Positions 48,109 to 58,989 of a stretch of DNA of 64,000 nucleotides are shown piece by piece. Source of the DNA: Helicostylum pulchrum (Eukaryota > Mucoromycota > Mucoromycetes > Mucorales > Mucoraceae). A program made the translations under genes and the position numbers. The notes beneath the pieces were generated by a model. That model searched no databases and had not been told where the DNA came from. It saw nothing but the letters and a program-made list of their open reading frames with translations. The stretch is from positions 171,706 through 235,705 of the forward strand of contig JAIXMO010000046.1 in NCBI GenBank assembly GCA_025677825.1, written 5' to 3'. How positions within the stretch are numbered: position 1 is the stretch's first letter; each line of letters begins with the position of its first letter.

Positions 48109-49079
48109 ATACAGGCATCATGGATTGACATTTTTCCTTTTCCTTTCAAAAGTTGCTTGAAATGACTGTAATCTTCAGTTGTAATAAATAAAAATGTATC
48201 AGTGCCAGACCATAAACATAATTCAAATTCTACATCTTGTGAACATAATTGATTTAAAATATCCACCACTTCCTCTTGCGTTAATCCTATTAATTCGGCA
48301 ATTTCGCTTATTTCGCACTGCTTCTTTTCCTATTATATTGTACACTGTAAGTTTTTTTTTTCTTTTCTTTATATAACAAGAACCCAAACTTTACTTTAAC
48401 CAATTTTTTTAATCTTTCACTGTATTTATCAAATCTAGCTTGTCTCTTTTTTGCCTCCTTTTCTTCATTTTTTTGCTTTTTTAATTCTTCCTTTTCATCT
48501 GCTTTTGCCTTCTTTTCTTTTTCCTTTCTACGTTTATCCATTTCATCGGTTCGTTTAATGGACTCTTCTAGTTTCTTACGTCGAAATTCTTCTTCGTTTA
48601 TCTCATCTTGCCGTCTACGAATTTCCCTTTGTTGATCCATATACTGTTTTAACCTCGTTAAAAAAATTTGGTCTGTGTGATATATAACTTGTTTTTCTTA
48701 CCTCTCTGTATTGTCTCATTTGTTCCTTTCGTTGTAGCTTTTTTCCTCTCTTTGTTCCAACCTTTCTAATACGTACAGCGGTTGAGGACCCTTCACCTAC
48801 GTCATCGGAATCTTCTGATTCTGCTTCTTGTTCTTGTTCAAAGCTAGCTGGATCGAATGGATCTTGTTCTTCAATCACTTTTTTTTTATGTGTAAAAGTT
48901 AAGCTTTTTTTTAAAACCATCTCTCTTACTATTAAAAAAAACTACTTACGTTCTGCAGGACCAGGCGTTGGTGGTTGAAGTTGTTGTCTACGAAGATTCA
49001 ATAAAAATAAGATTGCAGAAATACATATTAATAGAGGTATAAAAACAATTAAAGGAATGCCGTCTTCATTAGAGGCCAT
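48105..49079 (-). CDS. DDRGK1/UFBP1-like ER membrane protein
   Basis: Four exons (48950-49079, 48702-48877, 48395-48643, 48105-48329) give 259 residues. An N-terminal membrane anchor (PLIVFIPLLICISAILFLL, residues about 9-28) is followed by an acidic/basic linker with VGTKRGKKLQRKEQMRQYRE, a long Lys/Glu coiled region (EEFRRKKLEESIKRTDEMDK), and a C-terminal winged-helix-like domain (CEISEIAELIGLTQEEVVDI). This order is that of DDRGK1, which anchors the UFM1 ligase to the ER. The eponymous DDRGK motif itself is not obvious (GTDTFLFIT lies in its place). UFMylation is generally held to be missing from yeasts, so the call deserves a check. TM-plus-coil proteins of other families are the alternative. 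Confidence 0.7.
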
Positions 49080-49204
49080 TTTTTTGTTTTGGTGTATATA
49101 AACAAAGAAGAACAAGAGAGAAAAATATGGTGTATTACCGTTTACAGTTTTTTATTTGTTTTTTACTAAAGGGGGGAGATTCAAATAAATAAAATCGACT
49201 AAGT

Positions 49205-50027
49205 CTATGATTGTTGAATAGTTACGCCTTTTGATTTCAAATGCTCTAGTGTAGCGTGGAATTGTTCTTTATCCACAGGTTTTGTACAGTCGACAACAAG
49301 TACCGTCTTGAACCCAAATTTAATTGCATCCAGACAAGTATACTTTACGCAATAATCTAACGCTAAACCTACAATGATAACTTTATCAACAAATTGCTGA
49401 TATAATATCTTGGCCAGTGGAGTAATTTCAGAGTAATTGTTATCTGCAAACGCGCTGTAAGAATCAACATGACGATTTAACCCTTTTTGAACAATGAAAT
49501 CAATTTGGTCTAAATCAATTGCTTTGGATATTTCGGCTCCAAGTGATCCTTGCTGTTTTAAAAATGAATTAGTCTCACGGCATAAAATATGTTGACACAC
49601 ACACATATACATTACCACACAGTGATCTGGCCACATCATTTGTGTTACTTTAACTCCTTCATATTCAATATCTTTTGTTTCAAATACTTGTTTATCAGTG
49701 TGATTGGAAGCAAAGCTAATATGATTCGAAGGATGCCAGTCCTAAATATGTATATAAAATTAGATAAAATAACACTTAGTAATGTATTTTTTTTTCTTTA
49801 CCTGAGTTGCAATAACTAAACCATGGTTCGATTTCACTTTTGTAATGAGTTGGTTTACCTTTTCTAGTATACCGTTAGATTCTGCAACTGCTAACGATCC
49901 TTGTTCAAGAAAATCGTTTTGAATGTCAACTAGAATGAGTGCTGTCTTTTCTTGTAGACTCTTTTTAAAAAACAAAAGCAAAAGTTAGGGCTTTTTTTTC
50001 GAAAAAAAAAAATATTATGTATACCAT
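49205..50027 (-). CDS. PNC1: Nicotinamidase (isochorismatase family)
   Basis: Four exons (50025-50027, 49802-49960, 49616-49741, 49205-49552) give 211 residues. The enzyme hydrolyses nicotinamide to nicotinate in the NAD salvage pathway. Catalytic Asp lies in TALILVDIQNDFLEQGSL, metal ligands in DWHPSNHISF and MWPDHCVQGSLGAEI, catalytic Cys in VIIVGLALDYCVKYT. The large frame has no ATG before the active-site Asp; the model needs a first exon consisting only of ATG, followed by a 64-nt intron with a CTAAC branch site. Same strand as the DDRGK1-like gene; divergent from TRAX with only 75 bp between starts. Confidence 0.88.
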
Positions 50028-50102
50028 TTTTTTTGAAGTTTAAAAAAGAAAATTTATAATTATTTTGCGCGTCTTCTCTCTCTTTATATTTTTTTTCTTA
50101 TA
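50028..50102. promoter_or_regulatory. 75-bp divergent promoter of nicotinamidase and TRAX
   Basis: The two start codons face away from each other with 75 bp between. The spacer is T/A-rich with a TCTCTCTCTTTATATTTTT segment that could serve as a TATA for TRAX. Confidence 0.5.
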
Positions 50103-50265
50103 ATGGATCCTCAACTATTTTTTACTGAATGTCGAGATATTTTAGACGCTCATGTAAATAGAAGCCTTTTGTATATAAATATATACATATGGAGGGTAGT
50201 TGTCTAACATATAGTTCTTACAGCATGATAGAAGAGAGCGTATTATTAAAGTTTCAAGGTAAATG

Positions 50266-50296
<31 letters not shown>

Positions 50297-51419
50297 GCAG
50301 CAGCAACAACAACAATAAGAGCAATGTACTAAATAATTTCCCCTCCTTGTTATTAGAGATATTACAGCTCAAAGTAAAAAGATGATTTTTGCCCTACACA
50401 GGTATATAAAAAAAAACTCTATACATGTTCAGTATTATTGACAACTTGTTGATAGAGCTACACAAGGAAATAGTAACGACAGATTTAAAGAAGTTGATAA
50501 AAAACAAGAAGAAATCATGTTGCTTTTTAAAAAGTTGGCAGTTGATATACAAGATTTAAACTATCACAGGTACACACACATACGAAGAAAAAAAAAATTC
50601 ATGCAAAAAAAAATATATATATATACATCACTAAAAGGAAATAAATAGATATGCTAAAAGCTTTTCTGGTGCTTTTGAAGAATTTGTAATTTACTACAAT
50701 TCCATGATATAATATCGCTTATATTGATTATACATGTTTTTTTTTCTAGATTGAAGCTGTTGCATTTTATCACTTTTTAATACATCAAACTGTAATTACA
50801 AAAGATCAAGTGGATGATTACTTTAAAGAGGAAGGTCAACAGGTAAGATATAGTTTGTGTGTATGTGTGTTGCAGTAGTAATGAATTGACTAAAACAATT
50901 TATGTAATTAGTGGTTACCTGTTACAATTCAAGACTATGTAAGTTGTTGTTTATGCTGGGGGGGAAGTTGAATTGACACACGGTTTGCGGATTAGATTTT
51001 AGGATTGGCTGATTTTACAGGTGAATTAATGCGTTATGCTATTTATGTTGTCTCTGCTGGAAAATACGATCAAGCTATGATTATCTGTGAATTGCTGAAC
51101 AAGATCGATGTTGGTAATACACATATAAAGAGTAAATGTTTGTATTATAACTAAATCAATATATTTTAGATTTCGAATTGATTGCTGCGTCTTATTTACC
51201 TTTATTGTTTAAAAAAATGGGTGCATTAAAAGGAAGTATTAAGAAAGTAGAACGAGGTAAACAATATATACACACACACACAAAAAAACTTTGGATCCCT
51301 TATTTAAACTTTATTTAGCCTGCTACACATTTCAAATCAGAGGTAGTGAATACCCTAAAGAAATGTACTTATCTATTATTAAAGATCATCAAGATCAGTA
51401 TGAACAACAACAACAATAA
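50103..51419 (+). CDS. Translin-associated factor X (TRAX)
   Basis: Ten exons (50103-50153, 50224-50258, 50357-50401, 50456-50569, 50649-50685, 50750-50842, 50912-50938, 50996-51113, 51170-51256, 51319-51419) give 235 residues. TRAX with translin forms C3PO, an RNase that degrades small-RNA passenger strands and processed tRNA. Family blocks: HDRRERIIKVSRDITAQSKK, MIFALHR, FEEFIEAVAFYHFLI, YILGLADFTGELMRYAIY, KKVERACYTFQIRGSEYPKE. The RGSE-P ending is TRAX-like rather than translin-like. Catalytic acidic residues of TRAX (the E in EAVAFYHF and the E-L-M-R region) are present. A (CAA)n repeat fills intron 2. Ends 57 bp from the convergent PTR gene. Confidence 0.9.
50266..50316. repeat. (CAA)n microsatellite in TRAX intron 2
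   Basis: About 16 CAA/CAG units, read as Leu runs on the other strand. It lies inside the intron between exons 2 and 3. Confidence 0.9.
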
Positions 51420-51476
51420 TGACAGAATTAAATATTCTTTTACTACAATAAAATACAATATATACATATACAAATT

Positions 51477-53580
51477 TTAACGAAGCTTTTCTAAAGCTTC
51501 AGCTTCGGCTTCAGCTACAATAATAGGTACATTCTTTTCACACAACCCATAACCAAGAGCATCTTGATCCGCAATTCTCTTGAGCCTGAATTCTTCATCA
51601 ATTACGTCATAATGTCTAAACATCCAGTAATAAAGGATACCGAATAAGAAGGCACCTACTGCTACACCAGCATAAAGCCATACCATATTAGGATCTTTAG
51701 CAGAGGGAGAAATAGCGAGAGAAATTAAGGCAGCAACACAGTTAGGCCATAATGAAACAGCAGAGACCAATGATTTCATAGATTTAGGAGCATGAGTATA
51801 AGCATATTCCATAGATGTAATAGACGCAAAAATTTCGGAGAAAGCGATTAAAAAGTAACAAGGAATTTGCAAGAATACAGAGAGCGTAGATTTCTTACCG
51901 CCTGTAGAAATAAACAAGTCGTCCTTGTAAATGTAATATTGAACAACAGCTGCATAGACCATGGAAAGACTACCGAGAAAGAAACCAAGTGTGATACGTC
52001 TCTGAGAAGCAAAATTAATATTCCATTTACGTAACAAGGGATAAAAGAAACCATCTGTAATGGGAATAAAGATAATAAGAGCAATAGGATCAAAGTTGTT
52101 CATAATATCATTTGGAAGACCAGCAGGACGATCCATAACACCAGCTTGAGATAAAAGGTTGTTGGAAAGTTGGTTATAACAAACCCAGTAAATGGAAAGA
52201 GGAACAAAAATTTTACAGGCCATAACAGCTTGCTTTAATTCATCAACAAAGGTATCATTCCATTTAGCAGAGGCATGCTCTTCAGGAGTCCAACTGCTAA
52301 CAGCAGGTAACCCAGTATTTCTCTTGGCAAAATCCAATACATTTTTACTGCTTTTACGGGCTTCCTTGTTTTCGGGTAATTTCGCTTGCTTATTAGCGAA
52401 GCGAACCATATTCCATGCTTTCACAATTACTGAATCGGTAGCACCGGGCTTGTAGTACGTCTTTGAACCTGCAATGAATACCATAATAGCTACGAGGAAC
52501 ACACATGTTGGTAACAAGAAAGCTGCCCAAAACCCAACATTTAACTCTAAAAGAGGACAGATAACACCACCTAAAAGGGATCCGACATTAATGGCCCAGT
52601 AAAACCTATATATAAAAAATTATCAAAATGAAACGGAGTTCTTTACAAAACAAATGATGGGAAAAACTTTTTACCAGTTGTACAAGTGTTGAATACTAAG
52701 ATCGTAATCAATCATGACAATTTCTCCTGATTTAAGCTCTTTAATATAATTGTCTGTTCTTCTGTATTGATCCGCGCAAAGGGGGGCGACAATACCCTTA
52801 ATACCACCAGTACCGACTAATTAAAAAAAGTTAAGTATGTACAAAGTTGCTTTTTTTTTAAAAAACAAAATAAAACTCACAGCCAATAACGATAAGTGCT
52901 ACAATATAACCGGGAAAACCTGCTCCGCTTGCAAGAGCTGTAGGAACGGAAGTAGTAGTAAGGATTAACCAACCGAGCATATAAATAATTGAAAAGATAA
53001 TAATGGTCCAGTAACGACCGATATATTGATCAGCAACCAGCGCACCGATGATAGGTGTAAAGTAACAAAAGAAAGTAAAGAAATTTTGTAAAGCGGTAGC
53101 AACTGATTGACCTCTATTTAATTCACCAGCGGGGTCATCCAAGGGACCATTCTAAGTTCAAAAAATAAAAAAATAAGTCATGTGCTCATACACGCTTCCC
53201 CAAAAAAAACAAAGTAGTACCTGAACATAATTTTGAAAAGGAACTGAACCACCATAGTATGCAAACCTAAAATAATCATTTGTTTAGAATCGTGGGAAAT
53301 ACAATCTTCCATATTTAGGTTTATTATATATATTTGTATCATTTTACCGTTCACTATTGGTGGAAGAGTAAGAATGTAAATTATTAATTTTTTACAAGGC
53401 AAATGTATATTGTTTTTACCAGAATTCATTGACCAAGATAAACCAAGCAGCAGTAGGAATTCCTTCTGCTACGCGACGATAAGAACTGACATCTTGACGC
53501 ACTTTATCATTTTCATATTCAACTTCTGTTGTAACCTCAATGGCTCCATCCAGTTTCTTTTCGTCTTCAAATTTTGACAT
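51477..53580 (-). CDS. PTR2: Proton-coupled peptide transporter (POT/PTR2 family)
   Basis: Six exons (53420-53580, 53348-53353, 53221-53266, 52881-53151, 52675-52816, 51477-52605) give 584 residues with about 12 membrane segments. The enzyme-free carrier imports di- and tripeptides with protons. POT signatures: [18 protein letters not shown] (split by a 6-nt exon), [48 protein letters not shown], and late [18 protein letters not shown] and [19 protein letters not shown]. The cytosolic loop between helices 6 and 7 is long and charged, as in fungi. The N-terminal 50 residues are acidic. Downstream of VPS20 on the same strand, with a 98-bp spacer. Confidence 0.93.
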
Positions 53581-53678
53581 TTTTTAAAAAAGTGAAAGAA
53601 AAAAGACAGAAAAGTGAAAAAAAAGGATCCGAGATATTTATATTTATTAAATCGGGATAAAAAAACAGACTATTACAA

Positions 53679-54620
53679 TCAAGAAGCCAACATGGCCTGT
53701 CTTTCACTACTGGGTTTAACGGCTATTTAAAAAATTAGATAAGAATATAGAAATATTTCTTTTTATGGTCAATTTTTTTACCTTCTTTCCCGTTACTTGG
53801 TACGTGAGTAGGAACCTCTGGTATTTTATCCGAGATATCGATTGGTAATTCAGTATTGGGTACATCAGGTAATTTTGCACTCAACTATAAAAAAAGAGCC
53901 TTTAACTACTTTTGTTCTATATTACCAAATTGAGTTCCGCACTTACCTCTTCTTCTCTTAATTCATCCAACTCCTTCATTATTTCCTCTTCGTCTTCCGT
54001 ACTCATTAATCCACTCAACATTTCATCAATTTCCTATTTTAGTTTTTTTTTTATAAGTCTCGTATAAATTATCGTGCGCTCATATATATATTACATTTTG
54101 ATAAGCGATTGCATCAGCCGTATCATCCATTAATCTTTCTACTGCTTCAACTGAAGTCTCCTTGTGGATTTCATTCAATACACTGTTACCTTGTTTCAAT
54201 CCTTCTAATACTTGCTTTTCAACAAGAGCATATTCAATCGAATGAGTCTAAGAATATATACATATGTTAGTATTCTCTCATCTCTTTCTTTTTTACATCT
54301 TTTCTTACTAGTTCTTCCAAGTTCATCAACTGTTGATCTGTTTTTTCCAATAATTGCACTTGGTACTTTTTTTTCTTTAAGGCTAATAAAGCCTTTTTCT
54401 TATTTCCTTGTGTCAAAGCGAGTTTAGCTGCCCCCACTTCTTTCTCAATGACTACATTAAGCTAAACGTTTTTCTTGTTTTAGTATAGTGTTTTTCTTTT
54501 TATATTTTTTCGATTATTTACGTTTTTTTGGTACCGCTTTAGTTTATCTCTTTGTACTTTGAGGTCTAATATAGCCTTATCTTGTGCAGTAATCTTGTTT
54601 TTCGACGCTCCTGCTCCCAT
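53679..54620 (-). CDS. VPS20: ESCRT-III subunit Vps20/CHMP6
   Basis: Six exons (54522-54620, 54309-54461, 54095-54247, 53947-54033, 53782-53884, 53679-53722) give 212 residues. Vps20 is the myristoylated ESCRT-III starter that links ESCRT-II to Snf7 polymers on endosomes. The N-terminus MGAGASKNK fits N-myristoylation (Gly2, Ser6). The Snf7 core follows: ITAQDKAILDLKVQRDKLKR, ALTQGNKKKALLALKKKKYQ, LEKTDQQLMNLEEL, VEAVERLMDDTADAIAYQNE, then an acidic DEDEEEIMKELDEL-like helix and a Pro-rich tail (LPDVPNTELPIDI) with MIM2-like Leu-Pro pattern for Vps4. All introns are 60-62 nt except the last two. Confidence 0.92.
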
Positions 54621-55504
54621 CTTTTTTTTTAAAAAAAAAACAAAAAGGTGTAAAATGCAAAATGAGAGTCGTGTGAGAGTTTATTACAGTCACGTACACA
54701 TACAAAAACTGAGTTTCTTGCAAACCAGTTGGTAACTGTGCTGCATAAAGTTTTATTGGTAACTGTTACTTATGTAGCGCTACACTAACTCATATTTACC
54801 ATATTTTATACAATTAATTATGGTAACAATTCCGCCTCATATGATAACAATTTTACCACAGCCTTCGCCTCAGTAAACTGAGGCTACTGAGGTTACAGAA
54901 CACAGTGTTTAAAGACAACTATCGCTTTTCGAAAGTCATATCTGGAGTCTATCTAGTTGAACACTTTAGACAAACTCTTGACATGACTATTGACAAAAAT
55001 GGAGCCTTTTCTTTTGTCATTTTCCTACCGAGTGGAGCACTTCTTGTTACCAATAGTTCGTTTTTTTGAAAATGCGACAATATGCATCACATCACACTAT
55101 TTGTATGTAATGATAGCTTTGTCACATTGCGTAATGCTAGTATATATATCAGAAATTTTAGCCAATTCAATACACTCAACACATGCATGACTCTACGTAA
55201 ATACGTCTTTTGGAGCGAAAAAAAGGAATATCGGTATATCCGAATTGAATTATTTGTCCTTGGGGATGCTACTGATGAGTCCAGAAGTAATAGATACACG
55301 CAGGTGTCTCTACTTGATATTACCAGATCATCTTGAAATGAATCACATTTGATCATATTCTGTATATTATGAAGCGTTAGATGGTCGACCTTTCACAGAG
55401 CAAATTAAAAAAGTTACAGGCCGTTTCGGCATAGAGCGATAGTTTATTTGTATATAAAAAATTAAATAATTTTTCTTTTGTGTGAAAAAAAAAAAAGAAG
55501 AGAA
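54621..55504. other. Intergenic region, no gene seen
   Basis: Upstream of VPS20 and downstream of coatomer epsilon. Contains repeated TTGGTAACTGT units (54729, 54755), a GTAGCGCTAC palindrome near 54774, and CCTCAGTAAACTGAGG near 54870. The frames at 54990-55336 overlap each other on both strands and look random. Confidence 0.45.
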
Positions 55505-56698
55505 TTAAGCGGAATCAACCAAAGCAAAGCGAGAAGCACTGCGATCGAATAAACTTGACTTCAAGTCAAGATCTTGTAAATAAGGATGTTGTGGTTCGAT
55601 TTCTCTCAATTGACTAATTATTATTCTTTACGTGTAAGTTACACGGATACACTCTCTCTATTTTATATATTCTATTTACCTGACGTAACGATTAACGACC
55701 TCTTGAGACTTTGCTGTTAAAGTAGCACATGCAATCATATTGATCAATGTATCTGGATTATCATTATCCTACAAACCAAAAAGTCAACACACATGTTCCC
55801 CTCACTCATCTAATTTTTTTTTTTTTTGCATTATTTTACCTTGGTTTGAGCTTCCAATAATAAACTTTCGGCTTCAGGATATCTACCTAATGCAAGGTTA
55901 GCAGCAGCTTGACCGTTTAAAACCTTGACGGTTTGAGCTGTATTGGATTGAGCAAACTCCTCGAAAATATAAAAAGCTTCTTGATACTTTTCACCGCCCT
56001 GTGTATATGTAATATTTAATTTAAAAAAGAAGGGTGTTTGAAATATGTATATAAAAACTTACAACGCGAAGATCAACCCAAGCTTCCATCATTTGTAATA
56101 ACAAAGCATCTTCAGCCCAAGTCTTGACTGTAGCTACTTCATTTCTAGCTAAATCTAAACGGTCCATCTGAAGGTAAATTTGAACAGCTAAAGCAGAACT
56201 AGTAGAATACGTTTTTTTTTTTTTTTTTGTTAGTACGACTTTATATCTTTTCTTTTTTTTACAAAGTATTATCTTTTACCATTCCAATTTCTTTTGACGA
56301 GAATGAAGCATTCTTAAGGCATCTTCCAGATGACCTGCATGAACCATGATGGTAGCAAGAACAACTTGAACAACGGTATTAATACGGTTAGCACCTTCCT
56401 CAAGTAACTCATTAGCCTTTACAACGTATTCTTCCGTGTTCTTTTGTTTATCAGCTAAATAAGAAGCCAACAATTGAATGGCTCTTAAAGAGGCCTCTGG
56501 GTTTTCGGTACCAATATCGTTAATAACCAAATTGTATTTGCCCTGCGCAACGTAAGAACGGTAAAGGTAGGTTTGTGCTTCCAGCTTGGATTCAGTGGAA
56601 AATAAGCCAGTGTTGGAACTAACTTCGTTAATAACTGTTTGGTAGTTTCCAACAGTGAAGAGGTTACGGAGACCGAATAAAATTGACTCTTCGTCCAT
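55505..56698 (-). CDS. SEC28: Coatomer subunit epsilon (COPI)
   Basis: Five exons (56280-56698, 56063-56198, 55840-55998, 55680-55768, 55505-55613) give 303 residues. Epsilon-COP stabilises alpha-COP in the COPI coat. The sequence begins MDEESILFGLRNLFTVGNYQ and is a TPR-like helical repeat protein throughout: ESKLEAQTYLYRSYVAQGKY, VVLATIMVHAGHLEDALRML, LAVQIYLQMDRLDLARNEV, GQAAANLALGRYPEAESLLL, and a C-terminal SLFDRSASRF, all matching the family. It is the second COPI coat subunit in the window with SEC21; co-location within 35 kb is probably chance. Confidence 0.93.
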
Positions 56699-57319
56699 GA
56701 TGCTTTAAAATATGTTTGCTAGATGAAAAAGAAAAATAAAGACGTGTATCATATCGTTCATTTTAACTCAGGTCAGCCAGAAAATTAAGAAATGTGACTG
56801 GAAAGGTGTTTGCTGGGTATTATCCTACAGTTTTTTTTTTTTTTGGGTTAAAAGGGGGATCGAAAACTTTTCAACAAAGTAATACTTCCCAGTACTCCTT
56901 ATCATTATGCCTTGATACCAAAATAGTATAGGTAATCAGAAGATTTCCGAAGCAATGCAATTGTTAAAAATGGTATATACACGGGACTGGGCGTATTATA
57001 CTAAAAATAAATTTTGTTTTGAATGGTAAACATGTACGCGAAAAAGGTTAAATGTCTTATAAAAGGAGACGAGTACGAAAGTTACATTTTGGTAGTATTG
57101 CATTATATTATACTCTTTGTGCAAGTACAGTGACGAAGCAAAAAGTATATGCAGCCTTAAAATAGATACAAAAGAGTATTTATGTCTTGCAACAAAACAG
57201 AAATACCATTAATGCTATAGTTAGTGATTTTGTGACCAAAACAATCAACCTTTAAAACTATATAAAAGGACACGCAATTGTTTTCGTTTGTTTCTCTCTA
57301 TTAAAACTACCAAAAAAAA
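56699..57319. other. Intergenic region between divergent genes
   Basis: Upstream of coatomer epsilon and of the secreted small protein. A T run at 56831-56844 and a TATA box at 57261 were seen; nothing else gene-like. Confidence 0.45.
57260..57267 (+). promoter_or_regulatory. TATA box of the small secreted protein
   Basis: CTATATAAAAGG lies about 60 bp before the ATG at 57320, a good fungal core promoter with a short leader. Confidence 0.6.
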
Positions 57320-57661
57320 ATGAAACTTTTTTACTTTATCTTGTCTCTTTGTCTCTTTGCTTTTGCTGTTACTCAAGCTCAAGAAGAAATAGATCCTGAT
57401 GGCTTTACTATTCAATTCTACAAGTACCCTAATTACGTTACGGAAGAAGGTATCATTAGCGGCTCTGTATCTGTAGGAGGTGGCGGTGGTGCAAAGAGCG
57501 GTAATATGTCTGTTGGCTCCTTTACTGCAAACAGCTTTTTGCAAGTTACTTTGTTTTCGGAAAAGTATTATAAAGGTAAAAAGCACGTCTATGTTGGCTC
57601 TAAGAAAAATATCAAGCCTGCTTTGCATGTTGGTAGCGTTAAATGGAAGCGTTTGAATTAG
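57320..57661 (+). CDS. Small secreted protein, possibly crystallin-like
   Basis: An intronless 113-residue protein. Residues 1-20 are a signal peptide (MKLFYFILSLCLFAFAVTQA). The mature part is small, with no cysteines. It contains a Gly-rich stretch (VSVGGGGGAKSGNM), then VTLFSEKYYKGKKHVYVGSK and VGSVKWKRLN. The latter resembles one beta-gamma-crystallin motif (aromatic, four residues, aromatic, x, Gly, later Ser), but only one half-motif pair is visible, so this is a guess. A strong TATA box suggests high or induced expression. It could be a surface or effector-like protein; no firm family. Confidence 0.75.
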   Translation: MKLFYFILSLCLFAFAVTQAQEEIDPDGFTIQFYKYPNYVTEEGIISGSVSVGGGGGAKSGNMSVGSFTANSFLQVTLFSEKYYKGKKHVYVGSKKNIKPALHVGSVKWKRLN

Positions 57662-58098
57662 TCGTTTTACCACTTAATAAAAAAACCCACTTATTTTATA
57701 TTTATGTTGTGTGTTAAAAATAGACATGTCCATATACTACTGCGCCCACTTTTTCGATTTGTGACACATCTGAACTACATGGTCTCTTTGATTTTAAGCG
57801 GGAGACACGTAGTGTCGCTCATATATGAATTGTTAAGAACAAGGCGAATTATAAACTGTCGTCAATTGCAGAGTATAAAATAATTTGGATATATTAAAAC
57901 TCTAAAGCCACACCCTACTACTTCATTGAAACCTGTGTATTAGACAGTTATTAATAGTTTGGCAAAGCACGATAGTAAGCACAAAACAACTTTTTATCGC
58001 TGGATATACAATTATCCTGGAAGAAAAAAAATACACACGCATTCAAAAAAAACCCCCCCCCAATGTTTCTTTCTTTTTAACTTTTTTTTTTTAAAAAA
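57662..58098. other. Intergenic region with a transposon relic
   Basis: About 57985-58020 resembles 12225-12260 in nucleotides and in reading frame (FYRWIYNYPG against FYHWIYDYPE). Otherwise A/T-rich, ending in T and A runs before the glycosylase ATG. Confidence 0.45.
57985..58020 (+). repeat. Decayed fragment shared with 12225-12260
   Basis: About 24 of 29 bases match between the two sites (core TTTTTATC, then TGGATATA, then ATTATCC). A third, weaker match lies at about 2752-2785 in fold-back copy A. Confidence 0.45.
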
Positions 58099-58825
58099 AT
58101 GGCTCCTAATAAAAAACGTAAGGCGACCCTTAAATCATCGCCTTACTTTGACGTTAAAAAAGAAGAAGATATAAAAATAAAGCTAGAAGAAAACTTGTCT
58201 TTAAATCAGCAAGATAAAGGAGTACCGGATCTACTTGATTATGATTTAAAAGTGTTATTTGTGGGTATAAATCCTGGGTTAACTAGTGGAGCCAAAGGAC
58301 ATCATTATGCAGGACCAACAAACCATTTCTGGCCCTGTCTATCTGAGAGTGGGCTGGTAGACCGTAAGTTGATCTACAGTGATGATACGAATTTACCCTC
58401 GTTGTATCGACTAGGGTTTACCAACTTGACAGCAAGAACCACGCGCAAAGCGTCAGACTTAAGCCTGGGGGAGCAAAAGGATGGTATACCCGTATTAGAC
58501 ACTAAAATAGAAACACTGCGTCCTAGAGTCGCTTGTTTTGTTGGTAAAGGTATATACGAAATTTACTCAAAGAAAAAGTGCAAGGTGATGGGTTTACAAG
58601 ACCAAGTTATTCCGTGGTTAACTGGTGAGGGTGAAACTGTTATATTTGTTATGCCAAGTACTAGCGGTATTGTAACTGCATATCTAAAACCAGATAAAAT
58701 AAAGTGAGTATATATCAATAATAAATGACTCGCAAGTTAACAATTATTTTTTATTTTCCTTTAGGTTCTTTCAAGAGTTAAACAAGGTTGCAAACGAACA
58801 AGACTTGAAGTACCCTTTAACATAA
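58099..58825 (+). CDS. G/T(U)-mismatch DNA glycosylase (TDG/MUG family)
   Basis: Two exons (58099-58703, 58765-58825) give 221 residues. The enzyme removes U or T mispaired with G and starts base excision repair. The family catalytic motif is VLFVGINPGLTSGAKGHHYA with the activating Asn, and the second motif MPSTSGIV sits near residue 190. A basic, Lys-rich N-terminus (MAPNKKRKATLKSS) suggests nuclear import and DNA binding. NHFWPCLSESGL and RLGFTNLTARTTRKASDLSL match the fission-yeast/animal TDG type. A SUMO-binding or Zn part is not seen. Third DNA-repair gene in the window with ATR and the GEN1-like gene. Confidence 0.92.
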
Positions 58826-58838
58826 TAAAATTGTAACC

Positions 58839-58894
58839 AAAAAAAAAAGCATGTTAAAAAAAAGCATGTTAAAAAAAAGCATGTTTAAAAAAAG
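58839..58894. repeat. Three tandem copies of a 15-bp unit
   Basis: AAAAAAAAGCATGTT is repeated three times right after the glycosylase stop codon, in its 3' flank. Probably slippage product. Confidence 0.85.
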
Positions 58895-58989
58895 TCACTT
58901 TCCAAGCCTCAAAAATTTCCCATTGTAATTAAGCTTTTTTTTTTTTTAAAGAAATACATATTCTTTGAGAAAGTTAAACTTGCAAGCTA

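Noticed and set aside
50142..50372. Minus-strand frame with a long Leu run
   Set aside because: Translation of the (CAA)n microsatellite in the TRAX intron.
54990..55356. Overlapping frames of 66-89 codons on both strands
   Set aside because: No domain, no start context, and frames on both strands overlap; judged random.
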